Assembly (NCBI GenBank): GCA_003327425.1
Contig: QOQW01000001.1
Location: 1 to 64,000, forward strand
Origin: Candidatus Ozemibacter sibiricus
GTDB taxonomy: Bacteria; Muiribacteriota; Ozemobacteria; Ozemobacterales; Ozemobacteraceae
Reading direction: 5' to 3'
DNA: 64,000 nucleotides
Shown here: positions 26,900 to 37,453 of the stretch, in pieces
Position numbering within the stretch: position 1 is the stretch's first letter
Layout: every line of letters starts with the position of its first letter
The notes under the pieces: generated by a model
Databases searched by the model: none
The model's input: only the letters and a program-made list of their open reading frames with translations
What the model was told of the DNA's origin: nothing
Position numbers and translations under genes: made by a program

Positions 26900-26948
26900 T
26901 TCGGCTCCTTGGCGGTCTTGATCCGCATTTTCCTGGCCAGAAAAGACT

Positions 26949-26978
26949 TTGACTTGCCGGAAGAGCAAGTGCTATAAT
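26949..26978 (+). promoter_or_regulatory. Strong sigma70-like promoter of the parvulin gene
   Basis: TTGACT (26949-26954), 18-bp spacer, consensus TATAAT (26973-26978). The leader is ~77 bases. Confidence 0.72.
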
Positions 26979-27061
26979 CCACCGCCTGCCCCCTCTCCGG
27001 GGCAGACCGGATACGGTTTTCCGACCGTTTGGTACACTGACAACCACGAGGTGACGGAATC

Positions 27062-30043
27062 ATGGCGAAGGCGAAGTTCATGTCGATGAGGTGGCTGCGA
27101 CTCCACCTGAAGGAGATCATCTGGGCCACGGTCATTCTGTTCGTGCTGTCGTGCTTCATCATCGGCTATGGGACTTCCCGGGCGGCCCGCACCCAGGAAG
27201 AGCGTAAGAGACGCGCCGACGCCGCCGAGAAACGGGCTCGCGAACGCCAGGAAGCGATTCCCGAGAACCTTGTCGGCAAGATGAATCTGCCGGCTGTCCA
27301 TGTCTCGCTTCCTACGCCTACTGCCTCCATCACCCGCGTCATCGATGTCCAGACGGTCTACAACGCCCTGCGCCAGCGCCCTGAGTACAAGCGCCTCATG
27401 GGAATGCCTCCGGCTTTCCGCGCCAGTTTCGGCAGTCAGATCCGGGAAGGGGTTCTCAAGGGGCTGATCATGGAACAGCTGGTCGGAATGTACGCCCAGG
27501 CCAACGGAATCAAGCCTTCTGCCACTCCTCAAGCGATGGTCGGGGTCGTGCGCCAGAAAATGGCCCCCGTCGATTTCAACCGCCGTCTGCACGAAATGGG
27601 ACTCACCGAAAAAGAGCTGGGTGATCGCCTCTACCTGGAAGAGATCAAAAAAATGGTCGAGCAAATCATGTCCCGGCCCGTGCCGGCCGCCAGCGCGACC
27701 GACGAGTTCCTCAAATCGTTCTACGAACAGAACAAGATCCGATTCAAGAAAGATGACGAGGTGAGCCTGCGCCACCTCGTGATTTCGCCTGAAGACTTCG
27801 CAGGCCAAACCGCCATCACCGAAGAAGAGATCAAAGAATATTTCGATAAGCACCGCAAGGACTTCATGAGCTCCAAGCGGGTATCCGTGCTGCACATGGT
27901 CATCAACCCTGATGATCCGGCATTCCGACAAGCTATTCCGGTCGAGGAAAGCGAGATTCGGCGCCGGTATGCCGAGCAGATCGAGACCTTCAAAGAACCA
28001 GAGCAGGTTCAAGCTCGGCACATCTTGATCAAGCCTCGGAATACCTTCGAGAAAGACCTCGAGACCTTTTCGGTCTCCCTGCGTCGCTTCACCCTGGCGA
28101 CCGACACTACCCCGGCTCGCTACACCTTCGAGATGGCGGTTGATAAAGCCAAGGCGGGCATCAACCTCAAGGCTACTGATATAACCCTCGTCCTGACCGA
28201 CGGGCAGAGACTCCAGCCCGCAGAGGGGTTGGACATCGACCATCCGATCGCCCTGCCCATCGCTGGGGCGCCGAAGGAAACCGTGCGCGGGAAGGTGGCC
28301 TTCCTCCTGCCGGCGGCTGGCGATCAAAGTGGCCCGGTCCTGCCGGCGACCTTGGAGATTCGCGATCATTCCAGCACCCATCGCTTCGACATCGCGGCGG
28401 CTCATGACCTCGAAAAGGCCTTCGCCGCGGCCGAAGCACGGGCGCGCGAACTGCTCGCTCAAATCCAGGAAGGCAAAGAAGACTTCGCCAGCCTGGCCAG
28501 CCAATTCTCGGAAGACATCGCTTCCAAGAAAGATGGCGGCAATCTTGGGTTCTTCTCGCGAGGGCAGATGGTCAAGCCCTTCGAGGAGGCGGCGTTCGGT
28601 GCCGCCATCGGTGAAGTGAAGGGGCCGGTCCGGTCCAACTTCGGCTATCACCTGATCAAGGTCGAAGGTCGGAAGGCCGAGCGGGTGATTCCTCTGGAAG
28701 AAGCACGGCCCAAGCTCATCGAAGAGATCCGCAAAGAGCAGGCCCACCTGAAAGCCGAGACCAATCTGCAGGTGGCCCGTGAATACCTCGAACGCAAGAG
28801 CCAGACCTTCGGCGAGCTGGCTCGGAAATACTCCATGGGTTCGACCGTGACGCAGGATGGCCGGTTGCCCGTCTTCTTCAAAGGCGAGATCACCGATGAT
28901 TACACGCCTGCCCAGAAAGCCATCCTGAGCCAAGAGATCGGCGACAACGGGCACATCATCCCCGAGATCGAGAACGAAGTGTTCAAGCTCGAACCTGGCG
29001 AAGTGTCCGAGGTCATCAAGACCCAGACCTTCAACGAGAAAGGCGAGCCGGTGGTTCGCTACCATCTCTTCCAGGTCGAATCCTTCCTCGAACCCATCCA
29101 GTTGTCGTTCACCGAATCGGTGAAGAGCAAGATCCGTGACATCCTCGAGAAGGAAGCGCGGCGCAAGCTGGCCGAAGCCAAAGCCAAGGAGTTCGCCACC
29201 CAGGTGACCCCGGAGAATTTCGAGGCGCTGGCCTCCAGCACCTTCGAGACCCAGGTCGCCAGTCTCACCCTGCCTTTCTCGACGAATCCGGGCTATTCCA
29301 ATTTCGCGCTGACTCCCGCCGTCGGTCAGGTGACGATGGATGGCCACACCTGGGTGCCTGGCTTGCACAAGGGTCTGCTCGAGGCGCTTCGGGGGTTCTC
29401 GGAAGCTGGGCCCGCTGCTCCTCGCAAGGTATTCGGCCCCGTCGAGAGCGAGTTGGGGTTCCACTTCTTCCAGATCACCGAGTACAAATCCAACCAGGTG
29501 GTTCCCTTCGAGGAAATCAAAGACAAATTGCGCCGGATGCTCGTCCAGGTGCCAACCGAGGAAGAGGTCCAGAAGGAGTTCGAGAAGAACCGCGAGCAAT
29601 TCGATCAGCCGGCCAAGCGGAAGGTCCGGCAGATCGTGACCACCACCCTGGACAAAGCCGAAGAAGTCATGCGGGCCCTGAAACGTGGCGAGATGTTCTC
29701 GCTGCTGGCCAAGCGATATTCGGTCGATGGTACCAGCTCGAATGGAGGCTTGCTGGGCGAGGTGGCTCGCGGGCAGTTGCCGGCCAGCCTCGATGAAGAG
29801 CTTTGGAAGCTGAAGAAGGGGGAATACACCAAGCCCATTCAGACTTCCTATGGCTACGTCATTATGATGCTTGATGAAGATGAAAAGCCTGCGGTGAAAG
29901 CCACCTTGACCCCAGAGATAGCCAGGCGGCTGCGGGAGTACCTCAAGAACAAGAACGCCGAGGAACTGTTCGAGAGCTTCATAACGGGGTTGTGGAACTC
30001 TGCGACGGTCATCCGGCACTCCGAGGTGTTGAACGAGCTGTGA
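27062..30043 (+). CDS. Membrane-anchored multi-parvulin peptidyl-prolyl isomerase/chaperone
   Basis: 993 aa. One N-terminal membrane segment (~16-38) then a periplasmic chain. A SurA/PpiD-like N-domain spans ~90-230. Parvulin (PpiC) modules are recognisable by GGNLGFFSRGQM with SNFGYHLIKV (centred ~490) and GGLLGEVARGQL with TSYGYVIMML (centred ~895); a weaker copy is near 590 (DGRLPVFFKGE). Three HLVI/HMVI/HILI beta-strand starts at ~235, 276 and 316 look like parvulin beginnings, the last interrupted by a ~100-residue insertion. It should fold exported outer-membrane or surface proteins. PpiD has one parvulin unit and SurA two, so this is an expanded architecture. Confidence 0.88.
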   Translation: MAKAKFMSMRWLRLHLKEIIWATVILFVLSCFIIGYGTSRAARTQEERKRRADAAEKRARERQEAIPENLVGKMNLPAVHVSLPTPTASITRVIDVQTVYNALRQRPEYKRLMGMPPAFRASFGSQIREGVLKGLIMEQLVGMYAQANGIKPSATPQAMVGVVRQKMAPVDFNRRLHEMGLTEKELGDRLYLEEIKKMVEQIMSRPVPAASATDEFLKSFYEQNKIRFKKDDEVSLRHLVISPEDFAGQTAITEEEIKEYFDKHRKDFMSSKRVSVLHMVINPDDPAFRQAIPVEESEIRRRYAEQIETFKEPEQVQARHILIKPRNTFEKDLETFSVSLRRFTLATDTTPARYTFEMAVDKAKAGINLKATDITLVLTDGQRLQPAEGLDIDHPIALPIAGAPKETVRGKVAFLLPAAGDQSGPVLPATLEIRDHSSTHRFDIAAAHDLEKAFAAAEARARELLAQIQEGKEDFASLASQFSEDIASKKDGGNLGFFSRGQMVKPFEEAAFGAAIGEVKGPVRSNFGYHLIKVEGRKAERVIPLEEARPKLIEEIRKEQAHLKAETNLQVAREYLERKSQTFGELARKYSMGSTVTQDGRLPVFFKGEITDDYTPAQKAILSQEIGDNGHIIPEIENEVFKLEPGEVSEVIKTQTFNEKGEPVVRYHLFQVESFLEPIQLSFTESVKSKIRDILEKEARRKLAEAKAKEFATQVTPENFEALASSTFETQVASLTLPFSTNPGYSNFALTPAVGQVTMDGHTWVPGLHKGLLEALRGFSEAGPAAPRKVFGPVESELGFHFFQITEYKSNQVVPFEEIKDKLRRMLVQVPTEEEVQKEFEKNREQFDQPAKRKVRQIVTTTLDKAEEVMRALKRGEMFSLLAKRYSVDGTSSNGGLLGEVARGQLPASLDEELWKLKKGEYTKPIQTSYGYVIMMLDEDEKPAVKATLTPEIARRLREYLKNKNAEELFESFITGLWNSATVIRHSEVLNEL

Positions 30044-30126
30044 GCCTCGTGAGCCAACGACGCGGCAAGGCCAGAGGGGCCTGCCCATGGTGACCGTGGT
30101 GGGCATGACCTCCGAAAATGGAATGA

Positions 30127-30158
30127 CGCGGCCCGGGGGCTTCGGCTCCCGGGCCGTG
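30127..30158 (+). terminator. UUCG-tetraloop hairpin after the parvulin gene
   Basis: A ~14-bp GC stem including two G-T pairs, capped by C-TTCG-like loop (TTCG at 30141-30144). A second small hairpin (GCCCT/AGGGC) follows at once. No T-tract. Likely terminates or protects the parvulin transcript. Confidence 0.55.
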
Positions 30159-30258
30159 CCCTCAAAAAGGGCATGATGAACATGGGCGACAGCGTTCTCC
30201 AGGCGTTCTCGCGCGTGGCGCTGGCAAAAACTGATCTGTTGGCGGCGAGCTGAACCGC

Positions 30259-30555
30259 ATGCGATTGGATAAATTCCTGCAAGTTTCTGGGCTGATCAAA
30301 CGTCGAGTGCTGGCCAACGAAGCCTGTCGTCGCGGGCTGGTCAAGGTCAACGGGCAGCTCGCCAAACCCACCCGGGAGCTGCAGCCGGGTGACGAGGTCG
30401 CTCTCGACCTCCCCAGGCGAGACGTTGCGGTGCGGATCCGCCAGGCCCTTCCCGACCGGCCTTTCAGCAAGGTCCAGCGCGCCGACTATGTGGAAGTCCT
30501 GCGCGACCTGCCTCGAGCCGGGCCTCCTGACGACCCTGACGGGGAAAGCTGGTAG
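30259..30555 (+). CDS. S4-domain RNA-binding protein (RqcP/HslR family)
   Basis: 98 aa. N-terminal S4 motif (MRLDKFLQVSGLIKRR, then AxEAC and GxVKVNG, PGDEV). Related small proteins bind 50S-peptidyl-tRNA in ribosome quality control (RqcP) or after heat shock (HslR); which one this is cannot be told. It stops exactly one base before the rsmA start, so the two are translationally linked. Confidence 0.85.
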   Translation: MRLDKFLQVSGLIKRRVLANEACRRGLVKVNGQLAKPTRELQPGDEVALDLPRRDVAVRIRQALPDRPFSKVQRADYVEVLRDLPRAGPPDDPDGESW

Positions 30556-31461
30556 ATGGCGCCTTCGCGTCCGGCCCGTCGTTCGCCGGGTTCATGGTCG
30601 GGTCATGACCGTGATCGGTCTTCATCAGGGCAGCCCCGTCCAAAAAAATCGCTGGGGCAGAATTTCTGCGTCGATCCGCGTCTGGGCTCTGAGGTCGTGG
30701 CCAGACTGGCCCCGACGACCGGCGACGAGATCTGGGAGCTGGGGCCGGGCCCGGGCGCGTTGACCCGCCTGCTGGTCGAAACCGGTGCCACCGTCCGCGC
30801 TTTCGAAATCGATGAGCGCTGGCGCCCCGAGTTGGAAACCCGGTTCGCGGGACGCGCCACCTTCCATTGGGGAGATTTCCTCGAACTTGATCCCACGCCG
30901 TTCGTTCCTGCCAGCGGGGGATTCCTGGCCTGCGGCAACCTGCCATATTATTGCGCCACGCCGATGATCCGGCGGTTGCTGGCTCTGCCACGGCGCCCCG
31001 ATCGATTGGTCTTCGTCATTCAGGAGGAAGTCGCTCGCAAAGCCATCGCCCAGCCCGGGACCTCGGCCTACGGCTTTCTGTCCGCCCAATTGCAGCTCGC
31101 CGCGGAAGTGAAAATGGGGTCGGTGTTTCCGCCGTCGTCGTTTCGGCCAGTCCCGAAGGTTTCCAGCGCCATCTTGGAGCTTCGCCCACTCGCGCTGCCT
31201 GCCAACGAAATCGCTCGCCGGCAGCGCGCCCTGTGGTTGCTGTCGGTCATGCTCCGGCAGCGTCGGAAGATGGCGGTGAACCTGTTACGGCGGGCCTTGC
31301 CCCAGGTCGAATGGCAGAGTCTCTTCGAGCAGGTGGCTCTGCCGGCAGGTTGTCGTGGGGAAGCCATTCCCTTCGCGACGTTGCTCCGTCTCGTCGATGC
31401 CGTGCCGGCCGATGCCTGGCCGCCCGCCTATCAGGCAGCGGAACCGGACGGCTCCTTTTGA
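30556..31461 (+). CDS. rsmA: 16S rRNA dimethyladenosine transferase RsmA (KsgA)
   Basis: 301 aa. PKKSLGQNF begins the conserved domain; a 28-residue Arg/Ser-rich N-extension precedes it. SAM motif GPGPGALT, acidic E in FEIDE, and the catalytic NLPYY are present. It dimethylates A1518/A1519 of 16S rRNA. The Arg-rich extension is unusual and raises the chance that the true start is downstream, but no alternative ATG with a ribosome site is evident. Confidence 0.92.
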   Translation: MAPSRPARRSPGSWSGHDRDRSSSGQPRPKKSLGQNFCVDPRLGSEVVARLAPTTGDEIWELGPGPGALTRLLVETGATVRAFEIDERWRPELETRFAGRATFHWGDFLELDPTPFVPASGGFLACGNLPYYCATPMIRRLLALPRRPDRLVFVIQEEVARKAIAQPGTSAYGFLSAQLQLAAEVKMGSVFPPSSFRPVPKVSSAILELRPLALPANEIARRQRALWLLSVMLRQRRKMAVNLLRRALPQVEWQSLFEQVALPAGCRGEAIPFATLLRLVDAVPADAWPPAYQAAEPDGSF

Positions 31462-31467
31462 CCTCCT

Positions 31468-32226
31468 TTACCAGTCGGGCCAGACCGACTTGACGTTGTT
31501 TTCGATCTGGTTGGCCAGGTCAGTCGCCGGAATGCCCCGCAGCTCGGCCAGAAAGCGGCCGATCGATGGCAGGGCGGCCGGTTCGTTGGTTCGAGTCGGC
31601 CACCAGGGCGGGGCGAGATCGGGAGCATCGGTTTCGAGCAGCAGGCGCGCCGCTGGCGCCAGACGCGCCACGCGCGGGGTTTTGCGGGCCGTGGGCCGAC
31701 AGAGCGATCCCGAGAACGACAGGAAGGCGCCTTCCCGCAGGAACCCTTGCGCCACCTCCCAGGAGCCGCAAAAGGAATGCATGAGCCAGGGCAGTCCGCG
31801 GCCGGCCTCGCGCAGGATGGCCAGCGTTCGCTCCCAGGCGCCCCGGACGTGCAGGATGAGCGGCAGGCCGTGCGTCCGCGCCAGCGCGAGCTGCGCCCGG
31901 AAGACCTGTTCCTGGTGGTCGAGGGGCACGTCGGCCAGGGTGTCGAGGCCGGTTTCGCCGATGGCGCGGGGCTGGTAGTCACGATCGGCGAACCGTCGGG
32001 CGATCGTTTCGGGGTCGATCTCGGCGCAGATGCCCGGATGGATGCCCCAGGCCCGGTCGATCCACGGTGGCCACCCGTGATCGGCGACCGGTCCACGGAT
32101 GGCGGGGATCAGAATTCGACGCACTCCCGCTGCCCAGGCCCGGTCCAGCACGCCGCGCAGGTCGTCGACCAAGGGCTCGACGTCGAGGTGGCAGTGGGTG
32201 TCGAACCAACGCGCCAGCTCGTTCAT
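31468..32226 (-). CDS. tatD: TatD-family metal-dependent hydrolase
   Basis: 252 aa. HxH motif at the start (DTHCHLD), GEtGLD (IGETGLD), LHVRGA, MHSFCGS, and DAPDLAP near the end, giving the usual two-metal TIM-barrel site. Family members are 3'-exonucleases or D-aminoacyl-tRNA-like hydrolases. Final gene of a long minus-strand run; it converges on rsmA with a six-base gap. Confidence 0.9.
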   Translation of the reverse strand: MNELARWFDTHCHLDVEPLVDDLRGVLDRAWAAGVRRILIPAIRGPVADHGWPPWIDRAWGIHPGICAEIDPETIARRFADRDYQPRAIGETGLDTLADVPLDHQEQVFRAQLALARTHGLPLILHVRGAWERTLAILREAGRGLPWLMHSFCGSWEVAQGFLREGAFLSFSGSLCRPTARKTPRVARLAPAARLLLETDAPDLAPPWWPTRTNEPAALPSIGRFLAELRGIPATDLANQIENNVKSVWPDW

Positions 32227-32241
32227 GCAGCGAGGCCTGGG

Positions 32242-33399
32242 TCAACCCAGGGCCAGGGCGAGGATTTCCAGCAATTCGTCGTTGGTCAGGGCGACGGGAT
32301 TGGCCTGCATGCTCGACGAGGCCCGCGCTTTTTCGACGATCTGGGGGAAATCGGCAGGCGTGAGCCCATAACTGCTCAGGGCCCGCGGCTGCACCAGGTC
32401 GACCAGATCGCGCACCCACCCGATGGCGTCATCGGCGCGCGCCTCGGGCCGCCCGGTCAGCAGGCGGCCCAGTTCATCGAACCGCTGCTGCAGCGTGGGG
32501 TCTGACCCCCGCTCGCGCACGGCCCGCAGGTTGACGGTGAGCACTTCGGGCAGCAACCGGGCGCAGAGAGCGCCATGCGGGGCGGGAAACAGCCCGCCCA
32601 GCGGGGCGGCCAGCCCGTGCACGGCGCCCAGTCCGGCGTTGGCCAGGGCCATGCCTCCCAGCAGGCTGGCCAGGGCGAGATCGCGGCGGGCCTCGCGGTC
32701 ATCGCCCTGTCGGAAGGCGCGCGCCAGGGCGCGAGCCGCGCGCGGCAGGCCTTCCCGGCAGACGGCATCGGCAAGGGGATTGGCTTTCAGGCTGAGGAAG
32801 GGCTCGATGAGCTGGGTCAGGGCATCCAGACCGGTGCTGGCGGTCAGCTCCGGTGGCAGGCTGTAGGTGAGCTCGGGGTCGACCAGCGCGAGGCGGGGCA
32901 GCATCAGGTGATGACGCAGACTGACTTTGACCTTCTGCGGCGGGGCGGCCAGCACCGCGTTGCGGGTGACTTCCGATCCGGTGCCGGCCGTGGTCGGGAC
33001 GGCGATGACCGGCAGGCCGGCGCGGGTCAGCGGTCGGCCGCGTCCGATCACCTCGAGGTAGTCCTCGATGGGGCCGTCGTTGCACAGCAGCGTGGCCACC
33101 GCCTTGCCGGCATCGATCACACTGCCGCCGCCGATCGCGATGACCAGCGCCACGTTGCCGTGCCGGGCCCGCTGCGTGGCCGCCTGGATCTGCCCGATCG
33201 TCGGTTCGCCCGCCACCTGGAACAGCGTGATCGGGCGTTGCCGGCTTTTCAGTTCGGCCAGGGCGAACTCGGCGCGCCGCCGGTCGCTGCCGCACAGGAC
33301 CATGACCGGGCCGGGCCACTCGTCGGCCAGCCCGCCGAGCTGGTGACGAACCCCCTCGCCGAAGATGATCCGCTGGGCGGTGGCGAACGTGAATTGCAT
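32242..33399 (-). CDS. Iron-containing alcohol dehydrogenase
   Basis: 385 aa. ATG 33399 is chosen because homology starts there (MQFTFATAQRIIFGEG). NAD-binding GGGSVIDAGK and GTGSEVT; metal site residues in GAVHGLAAPLGG and the following FPAPHGAL. Family III ADHs reduce aldehydes or oxidise alcohols with Fe2+/Zn2+. In a hydrogen-producing fermenter it may make ethanol or propanol. It begins two bases after the ABM gene's stop. Confidence 0.9.
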   Translation of the reverse strand: MQFTFATAQRIIFGEGVRHQLGGLADEWPGPVMVLCGSDRRRAEFALAELKSRQRPITLFQVAGEPTIGQIQAATQRARHGNVALVIAIGGGSVIDAGKAVATLLCNDGPIEDYLEVIGRGRPLTRAGLPVIAVPTTAGTGSEVTRNAVLAAPPQKVKVSLRHHLMLPRLALVDPELTYSLPPELTASTGLDALTQLIEPFLSLKANPLADAVCREGLPRAARALARAFRQGDDREARRDLALASLLGGMALANAGLGAVHGLAAPLGGLFPAPHGALCARLLPEVLTVNLRAVRERGSDPTLQQRFDELGRLLTGRPEARADDAIGWVRDLVDLVQPRALSSYGLTPADFPQIVEKARASSSMQANPVALTNDELLEILALALG

Positions 33400-33401
33400 G
33401 C

Positions 33402-33707
33402 TCAGGAACCCACCTCGGCAGGCTCGAAGGCGTGGAATTTCAGGCTGGTGCGGGGGGACGCCATCATCGGCGCGACAGTCTCGCGCCACACCTGGTAGTG
33501 GGCGGTTTCCTTGTGCGCCGCTGGGGCGTCGGCCGTGCGATAGCCTTCGATCAGCAGGAACCGACAGGGGTCATCGGCCTGCTGCAGGAGATCGAACCGG
33601 CCGATGCCTGGCTCCTGGCGACTGTGCCGGACATTGACCAGCGTCGCTTCCCGAAAGGCCTCGATGCATTCGGGTTTGACCTGGATCTGCACGACCACGG
33701 TCATCAT
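33402..33707 (-). CDS. ABM-fold (antibiotic biosynthesis monooxygenase-type) small protein
   Basis: 101 aa. The start at 33707 has GGAGG eight bases upstream. Family cues: VVVQIQVKPECIEAF, EPGIGRFDLL, FLLIEGYRT and YQVWRETV with a final SLKFH. These small dimeric ferredoxin-like folds include quinol/aldehyde-type monooxygenases and signal-responsive enzymes. Here it precedes an alcohol dehydrogenase, so a role with a carbonyl compound is possible but unproven. Confidence 0.82.
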   Translation of the reverse strand: MMTVVVQIQVKPECIEAFREATLVNVRHSRQEPGIGRFDLLQQADDPCRFLLIEGYRTADAPAAHKETAHYQVWRETVAPMMASPRTSLKFHAFEPAEVGS

Positions 33708-33776
33708 GCGAGGAACCTCCATGTCACGATCTGGGAAGGGCCGTCCTGCTTCAGTATACTGCGAACGCGGCCTTCT

Positions 33777-34742
33777 TCACAGATCGAGGTCGAGTTCGGC
33801 GATGGCCTGTCTGGCTTCTTCCCGGGTCAGGGCACGAGGGAAGTTGAACAGCGGGCCGCCGGGGCGCTCGTTGTAGAAAGGGCGGTTGCAGTCGGGGCAA
33901 CCCGAGGTCTGGAAGGCCAGGCCGTCGGCCAGCCGCTCGTGCAGCTCTTCTGGCGACAGCCCGAACGACCGCAGGCGCCCGCGCTGGTCGAAGCGACACT
34001 GGGTCAGAGTGATCACCCCTGTCTGGCGCAGGTGGCGAAACGCCTGCACACGGCGCCAGGCGCCCAGCTCGGGAGGGCAGCCCTGGCCGTTGGCAGCCGG
34101 CGTGAACGCGAACAAGGCGACCAGACCGCCTCGCTGCAGAATCGCCTCGACGGTGGCGAGAAAGTCCTGCTCGCGGTCGCCGAGACCGAAGATGAGGTGG
34201 ATCTCGAGCCGAGGCCCATGCCGATCGAGGGCTGCGGCGAGCCTGGGCCAGTCGGCGGCCCACTCGCGCTGCTTGTGCTGGGCATAGGTCGCTGGCGTCG
34301 CGGCATCGAGGCCGATCCCGACATGGTCGAGCCCCAGGGCCAGCAACGCATCGACGAGCGGAACCTGGGCCGGATGCAGGGTCAGGCTGAGCGGTAGCCT
34401 GGTGGTCTGGAGAGCGGCGATGCAGAGAGGCAGCACGGCGGCGGCGCTGTCGTGCCATCCTGTCTGCAGGCAGATCCGTCGCAACGGACCAGGTTGCTCG
34501 CGCAGTCGGCGCACCACATCCGCCCACGGCCATTCCGGCCAGGCCACCCGCGACAGCCGGTCGCTTCTCGCGTTCCCGCCCGCACGAGGGCAGAAGGAAC
34601 AAGCGCCCCGACACCCGGGATCCCACAGGAGATACGCGGTGGTGGGCGCCACCTCCTGACGCGCCTCGCACAACCCGAGGGCGATGGCGGTCCCGTAGCT
34701 GACCCGGATCGTCGACGGTAGGCGACCCGCCCGCTCATTCAT
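33777..34742 (-). CDS. Radical SAM protein, biotin-synthase/LipS2-like
   Basis: 321 aa. Start at 34742 overlaps the preceding gene by eight bases. Radical SAM cluster C44-x3-C48-x2-C51 (CRGACSFC), then a TIM-barrel with HPAQVP and GIGLDAA. Near the C-terminus a SGCPDCNRPFYNERPGG block could bind an auxiliary Fe-S cluster as sulfur donor. The pair with the neighbouring radical SAM gene resembles LipS1/LipS2, the two-protein lipoyl synthase described in archaea and some bacteria. Assignment is from memory of motifs and gene pairing, not from a search. Confidence 0.6.
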   Translation of the reverse strand: MNERAGRLPSTIRVSYGTAIALGLCEARQEVAPTTAYLLWDPGCRGACSFCPRAGGNARSDRLSRVAWPEWPWADVVRRLREQPGPLRRICLQTGWHDSAAAVLPLCIAALQTTRLPLSLTLHPAQVPLVDALLALGLDHVGIGLDAATPATYAQHKQREWAADWPRLAAALDRHGPRLEIHLIFGLGDREQDFLATVEAILQRGGLVALFAFTPAANGQGCPPELGAWRRVQAFRHLRQTGVITLTQCRFDQRGRLRSFGLSPEELHERLADGLAFQTSGCPDCNRPFYNERPGGPLFNFPRALTREEARQAIAELDLDL

Positions 34743-35654
34743 ACGGGTGCTCCGGTGCCGACACGCTGAGGGAACAGCATTCCCGGCCGATGGTGACGGG
34801 AAGCCCTGCCGCCTGCAGATCGGCCACCAACGTCCGGTCCGGCATGACGATCGTGCGGGCGCCGGCCAGCCAGGCCAGTCGATCGGCACGTTGTCGCCAC
34901 CCCCCGCCGGGGCGCATGCACCCCAGATGGAGCGGGCAGGGCAGGCGGTCGGCGGCCTCGGCGATCAGCTCGGCGACCACGGCGGGGTCGGGGACTGGCC
35001 GATCCGCCAGGGCGGTGCCGGGGGTCGGGCGGAAGACCAGAAAGGTCAGAGCGGGTGGTGGTCGTCGGCTCAGGTAGTCGAGAACGTTCCGCTCACCGGA
35101 AAGGATGCCTCCGCGCAAGCCGATGGTCAGATGGGGGATCACCGGGAACGCGTCCTGCAGGCGCTCGTATGCTTCGAACCAATCGCGGGCCGGGCGGTCC
35201 AGTCCGTAGATCTCGCGGGCGGTAGCATCGTCGCCGATCAGATCGAACGAGACGGTGACCGGCCGTCCGCGCAAGGGGTGCAGGCGGCTGCCGTCTTGCA
35301 GGCCGACGTGCAGGTTCAGAGGCAGATCGGCGGGCAGAGCCAGCAAGCGGTCGAGATGGTCGGCCAGGGGGACCTCTCCGGTCGGCCGGCTGCCTCCGCT
35401 GATCAGCAGCGATCGGACGTCGGTCAGGCCGGCCGCACAGATGGCGTCGAGAGCGGTCATGCCCTGCAGGTAGTGGCCGTTGCAGTGGGCGCAGCGCTGC
35501 TGGCAGACCGAGCCGGTGACCGAGACGGCCCGGGTCTGGGTTGGCACCGCCGAGACCAGAGCGAGCGGCCGTCGCGTCGCCCTTTCCCCCAGGCGTTCGA
35601 TCAGCGCCTGGTCGGGCCCAGCGGCCCAGCGGGCCAATACCTGGGCCAAGCCGG

Positions 35655-35658
<4 letters not shown>
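34735..35658 (-). CDS. Radical SAM protein, LipS1-like
   Basis: About 307 aa. The only start with a good ribosome site is a CTG at 35658 (GGAGG seven bases upstream) whose bases form CTGA with the pilB stop; TTG 35649 is the alternative. Radical SAM motif C52-x3-C56-x2-C59 in CQQRCAHCNGHYLQGM, followed by ISGGSRPTGEVPL. C-terminal CMRPGGGWR and ECCSLS supply further Cys. It overlaps both pilB and the LipS2-like gene, so translation is coupled through three genes of unrelated function. Confidence 0.6.
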
Positions 35659-37442
<1,784 letters not shown>

Positions 37443-37453
37443 GGGGGAAACTC

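Noticed and set aside
26972-30106. 1000-codon open frame antisense to the parvulin gene
   Set aside because: The plus strand carries a clear promoter, ribosome region and recognisable parvulin motifs; the antisense frame has none.
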